Below are positions 1-6,528 of a stretch of DNA of 10,621 nucleotides, one piece after another. The notes beneath the pieces were generated by a model. That model made no database searches, was not told where the DNA came from, and worked only from the letters and a program-made list of their open reading frames with translations. The DNA comes from Acidimicrobiales bacterium (GTDB lineage: Bacteria; Actinomycetota; Acidimicrobiia; Acidimicrobiales; SZUA-35). The stretch is taken from NCBI GenBank assembly GCA_013003325.1, contig JABDJU010000016.1, positions 1 through 10,621 of the forward strand. The letters run 5' to 3'. Each line of letters starts with the position of its first letter. Position 1 is the first letter of the stretch. The position numbers and the translations under genes were made by a program.

Positions 1-3
1 GCC

Positions 4-9
4 TACGCT
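4..9 (+). promoter_or_regulatory. Candidate -10 element of the DUF1697 gene
   Basis: TACGCT lies 8 nt before the ATG at 18. There is no purine-rich ribosome binding site in between, so the mRNA may be leaderless or nearly so. The same hexamer is found before the membrane-protein gene on the other strand. Any -35 element would lie outside the window. Inferred from sequence and spacing only. Confidence 0.35.
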
Positions 10-17
10 GACGGCCC

Positions 18-527
18 ATGGCCGTGGTTGTGTTCTTGCGAGGGATGAACCTGGGGAGCCGTCGAATCACCAACGACGACCTCGCCGCCGCCTTCGGGCG
101 TCTCGGCTTCACCGATCCCACCCCGTACCAGGCCAGCGGCAACGTGATTCTTCCTGATGTCGACGACGTCGACGCTGCCGACCTATCGGCCGGTCTGACG
201 TCCGAACTCGGTTACGAGGTGCCGGTGTTCGTGCGCACCGAAGCCGAGCTCGAGAAGATTGCCGCATCACCCCTGAACGGCGAATCCGGCGCTGAGGGCG
301 GCAAGCCCCAAATCGTCTTCCTACAGCACGCGCCCGAGGCTGACCTGAACGGGGTCTTCAGGCCGACGGATCGATTCGAGCCGATCGGCAATGAGATCCA
401 CTGGCTCCCGTCTGGCGGGATGGCCGATAGCGGTGATGTGCAGAAGGGGCTCGACACGGTTCTCGGTCTCACGACGGTCCGCACGCTGGGCACGGTTCAG
501 CGGCTGATGAAGAAACTGGCCGGCTAG
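18..527 (+). CDS. DUF1697 family protein
   Basis: A 169-residue cytosolic protein of the DUF1697 family, whose biochemical role is not established. The family signature is clear: FLRGMNLG near residues 6-14, followed by an LAAAFGRLGF helix, then YQASGNVIL at about 37-45. The C-terminal TLGTVQRLMKKL matches the usual NWNTV-type family ending. Length fits the family, which is about 170-185 residues. An in-frame TGA at 9-11 rules out any start further upstream; a GTG at 24 is the only close alternative. No ribosome binding site precedes the ATG, but a -10-like TACGCT does. It is followed after 77 bp by an aldehyde dehydrogenase that has its own ribosome binding site and probably its own promoter, so the two need not be co-regulated. 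Family assignment is firm and function is unknown. Confidence 0.88.
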   Translation: MAVVVFLRGMNLGSRRITNDDLAAAFGRLGFTDPTPYQASGNVILPDVDDVDAADLSAGLTSELGYEVPVFVRTEAELEKIAASPLNGESGAEGGKPQIVFLQHAPEADLNGVFRPTDRFEPIGNEIHWLPSGGMADSGDVQKGLDTVLGLTTVRTLGTVQRLMKKLAG

Positions 528-563
528 GGCGCAGTTGCTTCGGGTTTGCGCCGCCCGGTCCGG

Positions 564-569
564 CACACT
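564..569 (+). promoter_or_regulatory. Candidate -10 element of the aldehyde dehydrogenase gene
   Basis: CACACT lies 35 nt before the GTG at 605. It is identical to the hexamers before the rubrerythrin and thermonuclease-like genes. No convincing -35 hexamer sits at 16-19 bp. A transcript starting near 576 would leave a short leader that contains the ribosome binding site at 593-599. Confidence 0.35.
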
Positions 570-592
570 GGTGGTGGCAAGAAGCAACACTC

Positions 593-599
593 AAGGGAG
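593..599 (+). promoter_or_regulatory. Ribosome binding site fixing the GTG start at 605
   Basis: AAGGGAG is a good match to the anti-Shine-Dalgarno partner and ends 5 nt before the GTG at 605. It supports this GTG as the true start. Confidence 0.75.
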
Positions 600-604
600 T
601 ACCT

Positions 605-2056
605 GTGTCCGACACGCTCATCGATCGTCGCAACTTCTACATCAACGGCGAATGGGTCGCTCCGGCCGAACCCAACGACTTTGATGTCATCAACCCGTCG
701 ACCGAGGAGGTTTGCGCCGTAATCTCTCTCGGCGGTGAGGCCGATACCGACGCAGCGGTCGCCGCCGCCAAGGCCGCCTTCCCGGCGTGGTCGATGACAC
801 CGGTCGCGGAGCGGATCGAAAAGCTCGAGAAGCTGCACGAGATCTATACAGCCCGATCCCAAGACATGGCCGAAGCGATCTCTCTCGAAATGGGTGCGCC
901 GATCAGCATGGCGCAGACCCAGCAGGTCGGGGCGGGGCTCTGGCATATCCAGAACATCATCCGGGAGCTGAAGGCCTTCCAGTTCGAACGGCCCCTCGGC
1001 CCGGACTCGCCCGACAATACGATTCTGTACGAGCCGGTCGGGGTGTGCGCTCTGATCACGCCTTGGAACTGGCCGATGAACCAGGTGACCCTGAAGGTCG
1101 TCCCGGCCATCGGAGTGGGATGCACCATGGTGCTCAAACCCAGCGAGATCGCGCCACTCAGTTCGGCACTGTTCGCCGAGATGATGCACGAGGCCGGGTT
1201 CCCGCCCGGTGTGTTCAATCTGGTTCAGGGCGACGGACCCGGTGTCGGCACCCAGCTCAGCGGACACCCCGACATCGACATGGTCTCCTTCACCGGGAGC
1301 ACCCGGGCCGGCACGGCTATCACCAAGAACGCCGCCGACTCGGTGAAACGTGTGGCACTCGAACTGGGCGGCAAGGGCGCCAACATCATCTTCGCCGACG
1401 CCGACGAAAAGGCGGTCAAGCGCGGTGTCCAGCGTTGTTTCAACAACAGCGGCCAGAGCTGCAACGCCCCAACCCGCATGCTGGTCGAACGTTCGCTTTA
1501 CGACGAAGCGGTGGCAACCGCTCAAGAGGTCGCCAACAAGACCGCGGTTGACAACTCCTCACAGGAGGGCCGCCATATCGGCCCGGTGGTGAGCCACGCT
1601 CAGTGGAGCAAGATCCAAGGACTCATCGCCAAAGGTGAAGAGGAAGGCGCCAGGCTTGTCGCCGGCGGACCAGGACGCCCCGAGGGTCACGACACCGGCT
1701 ACTTCGTGAAACCCACCGTCTTCGCCGATGTCGACCCGTCGATGACGATCGCCCAAGAAGAGATCTTCGGTCCGGTTCTGTCGATCATGCCCTTTGACAC
1801 CGAAGAAGAAGCGATCGCCATCGCCAACGACACGCCGTACGGCCTCACCAACTACGTGCAGACCACCGATGGTCAGAAGGCCCGCAGGGTGGCCCGCCAG
1901 CTGCGGTCGGGCATGGTCGAGATGAACGGCCGACCCCAGGGTGCTGGTGCACCCTTTGGTGGTTACGGCCAGTCCGGCAACGGTCGCGAGGGCGGAGAGT
2001 GGGGAATCGAGGAGTTCCTCGAGGTCAAGTCGGTAAGCGGCTGGAGCGAGGTCTAA
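605..2056 (+). CDS. NAD(P)-dependent aldehyde dehydrogenase
   Basis: A 483-residue soluble aldehyde dehydrogenase of the ALDH superfamily that should oxidise an aldehyde to its acid with NAD(P)+. Visible hallmarks in order: TPWNWP (oxyanion Asn155), KPSE (Lys178/Glu181, cofactor), GSTRAG at 231-236 (Rossmann loop), LELGGK with general base Glu253, GQSC with nucleophile Cys286, EEIFGP with Glu386, and the C-terminal PFGGYGQSGNG block. All catalytic residues are present and the length is typical. The start is GTG at 605, backed by AAGGGAG five bases upstream. The substrate cannot be read from sequence: semialdehyde, betaine-aldehyde-like and broad-range enzymes look alike here. mftF lies 7 kb away and many mycofactocin loci involve alcohol/aldehyde oxidation, but a link is speculative. 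The stop codon overlaps that of the opposing membrane-protein gene. Confidence 0.95.
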   Translation: MSDTLIDRRNFYINGEWVAPAEPNDFDVINPSTEEVCAVISLGGEADTDAAVAAAKAAFPAWSMTPVAERIEKLEKLHEIYTARSQDMAEAISLEMGAPISMAQTQQVGAGLWHIQNIIRELKAFQFERPLGPDSPDNTILYEPVGVCALITPWNWPMNQVTLKVVPAIGVGCTMVLKPSEIAPLSSALFAEMMHEAGFPPGVFNLVQGDGPGVGTQLSGHPDIDMVSFTGSTRAGTAITKNAADSVKRVALELGGKGANIIFADADEKAVKRGVQRCFNNSGQSCNAPTRMLVERSLYDEAVATAQEVANKTAVDNSSQEGRHIGPVVSHAQWSKIQGLIAKGEEEGARLVAGGPGRPEGHDTGYFVKPTVFADVDPSMTIAQEEIFGPVLSIMPFDTEEEAIAIANDTPYGLTNYVQTTDGQKARRVARQLRSGMVEMNGRPQGAGAPFGGYGQSGNGREGGEWGIEEFLEVKSVSGWSEV

Positions 2057-2475
2057 CGGGGGAGTCGGGATCGGAGTTCGTCGACCGATGTGGGGCGGCC
2101 CGACCGTCGCACCCAGTCGGCGAACGCCGCTCCGAAGATGCCGCATCCAGCGGCGATCAGTGCCTGGAGGGGGTAGCCGATGGCGTTGATCTCGTCACCG
2201 CTGATCAGGCGACGCAGCACGCCGAAGGTCTGGATCACCACGTAGGTGCCGGCCGCCCCGAGCGCACCGTGGGCCATCGGAGCGTGAGGTGCCAGCTTTC
2301 CGCCTCCGTAACCGGCCGCGGCAAACCCGAACATGGTGAGCCCGAAGAACCCGAGCTTGGCGTAGCTCGACGAGTCATCGTCGAGCACCACCAACGAGAG
2401 GATGGTGAGCGGAATCACGATCACGAGACCGCTGGCGGCGGCGGTTCGGACCACCGACCAGTTGATGTCAGGCAC
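2053..2475 (-). CDS. Small integral membrane protein, unknown function
   Basis: A 140-residue hydrophobic protein with about four predicted membrane helices, near residues 8-31, 40-58, 66-88 and 101-121 counted from the GTG at 2475. A glycine-rich segment (GYGGGKLAP) lies between helices two and three, and a basic, polar tail (WVRRSGRPTSVDELRSRLPR) is probably cytoplasmic. It resembles small actinobacterial membrane proteins without assigned function; I cannot name a family. A TTG at 2493 would add six residues. I prefer the GTG at 2475 because a TACGCT hexamer ends exactly 6 nt before it, the arrangement also seen at trpD, and because no ribosome binding site precedes either start. The gene stands alone. 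Its TAG overlaps the TAA of the aldehyde dehydrogenase (shared bases 2053-2056), and it is divergent from rubrerythrin across about 120 bp that hold both promoters. Confidence 0.8.
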   Translation of the reverse strand: MPDINWSVVRTAAASGLVIVIPLTILSLVVLDDDSSSYAKLGFFGLTMFGFAAAGYGGGKLAPHAPMAHGALGAAGTYVVIQTFGVLRRLISGDEINAIGYPLQALIAAGCGIFGAAFADWVRRSGRPTSVDELRSRLPR

Positions 2476-2481
2476 GATTCG

Positions 2482-2487
2482 AGCGTA
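2482..2487 (-). promoter_or_regulatory. Candidate -10 element, leaderless geometry (membrane protein)
   Basis: On the minus strand TACGCT is followed by six bases (CGAATC) and then the GTG at 2475. This is the same geometry as TACCCT-GACGCT-GTG at trpD. A transcript starting about 7 nt after the hexamer would begin at the start codon. Confidence 0.45.
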
Positions 2488-2559
2488 TGCCAATCACGCT
2501 GGCAACGTCTGGTCGGCGCCGAAGCGATGCGTTGTTGTCCGAAGCGGCTTCAACGATGC

Positions 2560-2565
2560 CACACT
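2560..2565 (+). promoter_or_regulatory. Candidate -10 element of the rubrerythrin gene
   Basis: CACACT lies 30 nt upstream of the ATG at 2596. A weak -35-like TTGTCC sits at 2535-2540 with a 19-bp spacer. The predicted leader of roughly 25 nt would include the ribosome binding site at 2586-2590. Confidence 0.4.
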
Positions 2566-2585
2566 GCGACCGACCAGTGACCTAT

Positions 2586-2590
2586 GGGAG
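2586..2590 (+). promoter_or_regulatory. Ribosome binding site that decides the rubrerythrin start
   Basis: GGGAG lies 5 nt before the ATG at 2596. It overlaps the first codons that would follow the alternative ATG at 2584, so it favours the downstream ATG as the real start. The downstream start also gives the family-typical opening M-x-D-L-(K/R)-G-T. Confidence 0.7.
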
Positions 2591-2595
2591 CAGAC

Positions 2596-3015
2596 ATGCC
2601 TGATCTTCGCGGTACCCAGACAGAACAGAACCTCAAGGCTGCCTTCGCGGCAGAGAGTCAGGCCAACCGTCGTTACCTGTATTTCGCTCAGAGGGCCGAT
2701 GTCGAGGGCTATCCCGATCTCGCCGCCCTCTTTCGATCTGTCGCCGAGGGCGAGACCGGGCACGCGTTCGGCCACTTCGACTTTCTCACCGAGGTCGGTG
2801 ACCCGATCACGGGCAAGCCTGTCGGCTCAACCGAGGACAACCTCAGGGCCGCTATCGCCAGTGAGACCAGGGAGAGCGCCGAGATGTATCCCCAGTTCGC
2901 CGCCATAGCCCGGCAGGAGGGTTTCGACGAGGTGGCGGACTGGATGGAGACCTTGGCTCGGGCCGAGAGAAGTCACGCCGCCCGTTTCGCCGAAGGACTC
3001 GACGATCTCCGCTGA
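2596..3015 (+). CDS. Rubrerythrin-type diiron protein (no rubredoxin domain)
   Basis: A 139-residue ferritin-like four-helix protein of the rubrerythrin family. Relatives reduce hydrogen peroxide at a non-haem diiron centre in the cytosol. Likely iron ligands are all present: Glu20 in the ESQANRRY helix, Glu53 and His56 in EGETGH, Glu90 and Glu93 before the conserved EMYP, and Glu124 and His127 in ERSH. The C-terminal rubredoxin domain of classical rubrerythrins, with its two CxxC pairs, is absent; there is no cysteine, so electrons must come from a separate partner not encoded here. The ATG at 2596 is chosen over 2584 because of GGGAG five bases upstream and the family-typical N-terminus. 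The gene appears monocistronic and ends 7 bp from the stop of the convergent nuclease gene. Confidence 0.92.
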   Translation: MPDLRGTQTEQNLKAAFAAESQANRRYLYFAQRADVEGYPDLAALFRSVAEGETGHAFGHFDFLTEVGDPITGKPVGSTEDNLRAAIASETRESAEMYPQFAAIARQEGFDEVADWMETLARAERSHAARFAEGLDDLR

Positions 3016-3034
3016 AACGGGCTTACTCCAGCGG
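3009..3034. terminator. Weak inverted repeat across the two facing stop codons
   Basis: CCGCTG at 3009-3014 is complementary to CAGCGG at 3029-3034 with a 14-nt loop. It spans the TGA of rubrerythrin and the TAA of the convergent nuclease gene. It could act as a weak bidirectional terminator, but the stem is only 6 bp and no T-tract follows on either side. Confidence 0.2.
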
Positions 3035-3571
3035 CTGATCCGGCCCGTCGCAGTTGGCCCACAACCCGAGCGGGGTTGATCGGGCGGTGTTGCGGAGCTC
3101 AGTGAACTCGCGGCGATATGCGGTGTTCGGTTCGAAGAAGAGTGCATCGGCGTAGCCGTTCTCGACCAACCAGCGATTGACGAACAGGTTGTCGTCGGCT
3201 CGATAGAGATAGAGCAGGAGGCGGCCGAAGCGATCCCTGGTCTCCTGATCGCGTTCGAGCCGCACGTCGGCGCCGACGGGAAGCAGGCCCTTGAGCGCCA
3301 GCGATGCTTCCTGCCCGAAGCACTGCACCGGTGTCTCGTGGCTCACGGACTCGGGTGCGTCGATGCCGATCAGACGGATCCGCTCCTGCTGTCCATCGAT
3401 GATGAGATCGACCGTGTCGCCGTCGATCACCCATTCGACGGTGGCTGTGCCGGCCTCGATCGTGGTCGGTTGTGACGACGTGTCGGTTTGAAGCACCCAG
3501 ACGATCGCAGCTGCAGCTGCTGCGAGGACCACCGTGATGGCGATCGTCCTGACGAATCGAACAAACCTCAC
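3023..3571 (-). CDS. Membrane-anchored thermonuclease-like (SNase) protein
   Basis: A 182-residue staphylococcal-nuclease-fold protein, expected to be a Ca2+-dependent endonuclease acting on DNA or RNA outside the membrane. Residues 8-27 form a hydrophobic N-terminal helix (signal anchor or signal peptide) after a basic start. The SNase domain spans about 43-175. Residues matching the S. aureus active site are all present: DGDT (Asp50/Asp52 for Asp19/Asp21), Arg66 (Arg35), Asp71 and Glu74 in IDAPE (Asp40/Glu43), and Arg117 in FGR (Arg87). Cys84 and Cys174 could form a disulphide, as suits an exported protein. The start is GTG at 3571. No ribosome binding site is visible, but CACACT lies exactly 6 nt upstream. 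The gene follows the 73-residue reading frame by 18 bp on the same strand, so co-transcription is possible, and it converges on rubrerythrin. Confidence 0.92.
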   Translation of the reverse strand: MRFVRFVRTIAITVVLAAAAAAIVWVLQTDTSSQPTTIEAGTATVEWVIDGDTVDLIIDGQQERIRLIGIDAPESVSHETPVQCFGQEASLALKGLLPVGADVRLERDQETRDRFGRLLLYLYRADDNLFVNRWLVENGYADALFFEPNTAYRREFTELRNTARSTPLGLWANCDGPDQPLE

Positions 3572-3577
3572 CCGGTC

Positions 3578-3583
3578 AGTGTG
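3578..3583 (-). promoter_or_regulatory. Candidate -10 element, leaderless geometry (thermonuclease-like gene)
   Basis: On the minus strand CACACT is followed by GACCGG and then the GTG at 3571, a 6-nt gap. It lies in the 18-bp gap and the last codons of the upstream small gene, so the nuclease gene may have its own promoter. No -35 element is evident. Confidence 0.35.
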
Positions 3584-3589
3584 GTGCGC

Positions 3590-3811
3590 TCAGGCGGCCA
3601 GCGGGCGACGTAGAGGTGGATCGGTGGGTGCCACGCGTTCTGAGGGTGAAGAGAAGTCGAGCTTCAGTACCTGCTGGTCGGGACCTTGGGCCTTGGCGTC
3701 CAGAATGGCCCGAACCCGGGCCAGACCTTCCTTGCCGACCCGCCGGGTCTCATCGCTGAGCTCCCACGGGTAGCGGCGCCGGGTGGTGAGTCGGAGGTGT
3801 GTGTGCTGCAT
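3590..3811 (-). CDS. Small basic protein of unknown function
   Basis: A 73-residue frame starting at ATG 3811. The first 50 codons end mostly in G or C, as in the neighbouring genes, which supports real coding. It has a basic N-terminal part (residues 6-13, TTRR-type), a RRRYPWELSDETRRVGKEGLARVRAIL stretch that reads like a short amphipathic helical domain, and a proline-rich, probably disordered tail. No membrane segment, signal peptide, cysteine pair or metal motif is seen. I do not recognise a family. No ribosome binding site precedes the ATG; a poor -10-like CATCAT lies 6 nt upstream. It is divergent from trpD across about 100 bp and lies 18 bp upstream of the thermonuclease-like gene, with which it may form a two-gene unit. 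The competing frame on the plus strand is only the 5' extension of the trpD frame. Confidence 0.55.
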   Translation of the reverse strand: MQHTHLRLTTRRRYPWELSDETRRVGKEGLARVRAILDAKAQGPDQQVLKLDFSSPSERVAPTDPPLRRPLAA

Positions 3812-3901
3812 GGATACATGATGCAGATGGGGTGTGACAGAGTTGTTTTCCCAGTTCGTGGAGGTCTGGGGCCAACCGGCGATTTGTGTCTCGTCGCCAT
3901 C

Positions 3902-3907
3902 TACCCT
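3902..3907 (+). promoter_or_regulatory. trpD: Candidate -10 element, leaderless geometry (trpD)
   Basis: TACCCT is followed by GACGCT and the GTG at 3914. A transcript starting 7 nt after the hexamer would begin on the GTG itself. No Shine-Dalgarno sequence is present, which agrees with a leaderless mRNA. No clear -35 is seen at normal spacing. Confidence 0.45.
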
Positions 3908-3913
3908 GACGCT

Positions 3914-4948
3914 GTGACCAGTTCATGGACCGACCTCCTGTCGAGACTCGCCCGCGGCGAAGATCTCTCTCGAGCGGAGACCTCGGCCGCGATGACCGAG
4001 GTTCTCGCCGGCGAAGCCGACCCGGTGGCCCTCGGCGCGCTCCTCATGGGGCTCAGTGCCAAGGGTGAATCAGACGAGGAGATCCTTGGCTTTGCCGACG
4101 CGATGCTGGCCGCTTCGGAGCCGCTCACGATTCCGGAGGGGTCGGTCGACATCGTCGGCACCGGTGGTTCCAAGCACCGCAAATCCCACGCCCTCAACGT
4201 GAGCTCGATGGCATCGTTCGTGGCGGCTGCCGCCGGCGCCACCGTCTGCAAGCACGGCAACGTGGCAGCCTCATCGAGCAGCGGCTCGTTCGACTTCCTG
4301 GCGGCGGTTGGGGTCGACATCAACCCGACGCCGACCGCGGTGGAAGCCCTGATCGCTGAGCATGGTCTGGCCTTCGCGTGGGCGAAGACGTTTCATCCGG
4401 CCATGCGCCACGCCGGCCCGGTTCGTAGTGCCCTCGGCATTCCCACCGTGTTCAACATCCTGGGTCCGCTGGTGCATCCGGGGCGAACACGACGGATCGT
4501 CCTGGGCGTCGCCAACCAACCGCGGGCTGAGCAGATGGCGCGCATTCTCCTCAGCCGCGACATGGCGCGGGCGTGGGTGGTCGCCGGCTACGACGGCCTC
4601 GACGAACTTTCGACGGTTGGCCCCAACCGGGTGTGGGATGTCTCCGGCGGGAGCATCAAGGAACTAACCGTTCATCCCGAGGCGGTCGGCCTGTCGCTGG
4701 TCACCTACGACGAGCTGGCCGGGGGCGACGGTGCGCGCAATGCCGAGATTTTCAAACGGATGATCTTCGACCCCGGTTCGGAGCCGGCCGCCACGGGCAT
4801 CGTCGCCCTCAACGCCGGCGCCGCTCTGGTCGTAGCTGGAGTGGCCGACGACCTGGTGTCAGCGGTGGCCAAATCGCTGGCCGCCATCGATTCGGGCCGG
4901 GTCGGTGAGCTGTTCGAGGATTTCACACAGCCGTCAACGACGGGCTGA
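3914..4948 (+). CDS. trpD: Anthranilate phosphoribosyltransferase (divergent signature)
   Basis: A 344-residue TrpD-family enzyme, which transfers phosphoribose from PRPP to anthranilate in the second committed step of tryptophan synthesis. The order of family blocks is intact: helical N-terminal part, VDIVGTGG at about 78-85, NVSSMASFVAAAAG (95-108), KHGN (113-116), FHPAMRHAGPVRSALGIPTVFNILGPL (160-186) and DGLDEL with the Mg-binding Asp230/Glu231. Two sites are unusual: the PRPP loop reads GTGGSKHRKSHALNVSS, with Ser for the common Asp and extra residues before the NVSS block, and KHGNR is KHGNV. The GTG start is chosen because the protein then has normal length and a TACCCT hexamer lies 6 nt upstream; the frame stays open to 3686, but that extension overlaps the small minus-strand gene and is not TrpD-like. 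No other trp gene is in the window. Its end overlaps the convergent nuclease gene by 26 bp. TrpD is the best call; a related phosphoribosyltransferase cannot be excluded. Confidence 0.88.
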   Translation: MTSSWTDLLSRLARGEDLSRAETSAAMTEVLAGEADPVALGALLMGLSAKGESDEEILGFADAMLAASEPLTIPEGSVDIVGTGGSKHRKSHALNVSSMASFVAAAAGATVCKHGNVAASSSSGSFDFLAAVGVDINPTPTAVEALIAEHGLAFAWAKTFHPAMRHAGPVRSALGIPTVFNILGPLVHPGRTRRIVLGVANQPRAEQMARILLSRDMARAWVVAGYDGLDELSTVGPNRVWDVSGGSIKELTVHPEAVGLSLVTYDELAGGDGARNAEIFKRMIFDPGSEPAATGIVALNAGAALVVAGVADDLVSAVAKSLAAIDSGRVGELFEDFTQPSTTG

Positions 4949-6521
4949 GGGTAGGAGCTTTCCGCGCGGTGAAATTGCCGAGCCGTGGCAGCTGCGAAGC
5001 CAATCCCGCCGAGCCTTCGACGATCCGCAGCCGCGCCGCATGGCGGTCGAGCCAGCCGCCGACCACCAATCGCTCCTCGAGCGACAGCTCGCTGGATTCG
5101 ATCCGTATGACGCCCCGATCCAGTTCCAGCGAGACCGTGCCGAGCCGGTCGACCATCTCGAGCCGACGGGTCCGCTCCACCGCCGAGGCGAATGCGCCGG
5201 CCCGATTCCGGGTGAGCGCGGCGTCTTCGAACCGTTCGGCTGCGGCCAGGGTCTCCATCCGTTCCCGAAGCCGCTCGAGCGCGAGGTGTGGGTGGGTGGT
5301 CATGAGACGGGCTGCGTCGGCAACGATCGGTTCGTACTCGCCGACCGAGAGCTCACCCGTGCACGGGCAGGCGGCCTTGCCGAGTTGTGCTGCGGTGCAC
5401 AAGCCGGCTCGCTTGGGAGCGCCAGATCGCGAGATCTTGGTGGTGCAGCGTCGCAGCGGCACAACTGTTTGAATCGCTTCAAGAACCAGTTCTGCGGTGC
5501 GCCGATTGGAGATCGGACCGAGGTAGACGCCGGGCCCCTTGGTCGACCTGACCACCGAGAGGCGAGGGAACGCCTCGCCGGTCGTGAGCTTCACATACTG
5601 CGGCTTGAGAGGCCGCGTGCCGCGCCGGTTGAATCGCGGCGTGTGTTCTTGGATGAGGCGCAGCTCGAGCAGTTCGGCCTGAAGCGAGTTCGAACACACC
5701 TCATGTTCGATGGCGGCGGTCTCTCGAAGCAGCTGGGGGATCTTTCGGCGTCGCTCGGAGCTGAAGTAGCTTCGCACCCGAGCGCGCAGGTCGGTCGCCT
5801 TACCGACGTAGAGGATTCGCTGCTGCGAGTCGGTGAAGAAGTACACCCCCGGCTTGCGCGGTAGCTGCGTGGTGAGCGACAGCTTCTTCCACTGAGGGTG
5901 ACCGGCCACCGTCGGCAGTGCGATCAGATCGTCGAGCCCGGTGACGCCCCAGGCCGACGCCCGCTCGATGAGGAAGTGAAGCAGGTCGACTGTGGCCCAG
6001 GCGTCGTCGAGGGCCCGGTGGCACGGTTGGTGGGGTAGTCGGAGGCGCTTGGCCAGCTCGCCCAGCTTGAACCGAGGCACTTCCTCGGTGAGGAGGCGGC
6101 GCGCGAGCGCCAGCGTGTCGAGTTGTTGGTTGCCGAGCATCGGCCCACCCCACCGTCGAATCGCAGAGGAGATGAAACGCATGTCGAACCCGATGTTGTG
6201 GCCGACGATCACCGAACCCCCGATGAAATCGAGAAAGGTGGGGAGAACGGCGTTGACGGCGGGGGCATTCATCACCATCAGGTCGGTGATGCCGGTGACC
6301 ATCGTGATCTTCGGCGGGATCCCACACCCCGGGTTCACCATCGTCTGGAACGTCCCGAGGACGTCGCCACCCCGCACTTTCACCGCCCCGATCTCGGTGA
6401 TGCCACACGACGCCGCGTCTCCACCGGTGGTTTCAAGGTCGAGCACACAGAAGGTGGCCTCGGCCAGGGGGATGCCCAGACCGTCGAGCGACTGCTGGAT
6501 CGGTGGTGCACCGAACGACAT
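4923..6521 (-). CDS. DEDDh exonuclease / GIY-YIG (UvrC-N-like) nuclease fusion
   Basis: A 532-residue two-nuclease protein of a type common in Actinobacteria, comparable to M. tuberculosis Rv2191. Residues 22-185 are a DnaQ-like 3'-5' exonuclease with DLETTG (Asp28/Glu30), GHNIGFD (Asp113) and HRALDD (His168/Asp173). Residues 223-300 are a GIY-YIG endonuclease domain with GVY, YVGK, Arg247 and Glu286. Then come a UvrC-like segment (about 308-395) and a UVR-type helical pair near 415-445 that in UvrC binds UvrB. The RNase H-like half of UvrC, which makes the 5' incision, is missing, as in E. coli Cho. It probably cuts 3' of bulky lesions in nucleotide excision repair and may trim ends; the pairing of activities is inferred. 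The ATG at 6521 lies 7 nt after a -10, and a LexA box lies inside the promoter, so SOS control is strongly suggested. Confidence 0.92.
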   Translation of the reverse strand: MSFGAPPIQQSLDGLGIPLAEATFCVLDLETTGGDAASCGITEIGAVKVRGGDVLGTFQTMVNPGCGIPPKITMVTGITDLMVMNAPAVNAVLPTFLDFIGGSVIVGHNIGFDMRFISSAIRRWGGPMLGNQQLDTLALARRLLTEEVPRFKLGELAKRLRLPHQPCHRALDDAWATVDLLHFLIERASAWGVTGLDDLIALPTVAGHPQWKKLSLTTQLPRKPGVYFFTDSQQRILYVGKATDLRARVRSYFSSERRRKIPQLLRETAAIEHEVCSNSLQAELLELRLIQEHTPRFNRRGTRPLKPQYVKLTTGEAFPRLSVVRSTKGPGVYLGPISNRRTAELVLEAIQTVVPLRRCTTKISRSGAPKRAGLCTAAQLGKAACPCTGELSVGEYEPIVADAARLMTTHPHLALERLRERMETLAAAERFEDAALTRNRAGAFASAVERTRRLEMVDRLGTVSLELDRGVIRIESSELSLEERLVVGGWLDRHAARLRIVEGSAGLASQLPRLGNFTARKAPTLSPSLTAV

Positions 6522-6528
6522 TCGTGAG

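Noticed and set aside
524..1525. A 333-residue minus-strand frame opposite the aldehyde dehydrogenase
   Set aside because: Antisense of a clear enzyme gene; open only because of high GC, with no family motif.
2476..2493. TTG at 2493 as start of the membrane protein
   Set aside because: Rare start codon without ribosome binding site; it would place the likely -10 hexamer inside the coding region, while GTG 2475 has a fitting upstream element.
2584..2595. ATG at 2584 as start of rubrerythrin
   Set aside because: It would put the GGGAG ribosome binding site inside the coding region and add four residues absent from the family; ATG 2596 fits both signals.
3686..3913. 5' extension of the trpD frame giving a 420-residue protein
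   Set aside because: The extra 76 residues are not TrpD-like, overlap the opposing small gene and lack a start signal; GTG 3914 gives the normal family length.
5692..5711. GTTCGAACACACCTCATGTTCG within the nuclease gene as a second LexA site (core 5693-5710)
   Set aside because: Spacing between GAAC and GTTC is nine bases, and the site is intragenic; chance similarity is the simpler explanation.
4905..5864. A 319-residue plus-strand frame opposite the exonuclease/GIY-YIG gene
   Set aside because: Arg/Gly/Glu-rich composition typical of GC-rich antisense frames; the minus-strand gene has intact catalytic motifs.
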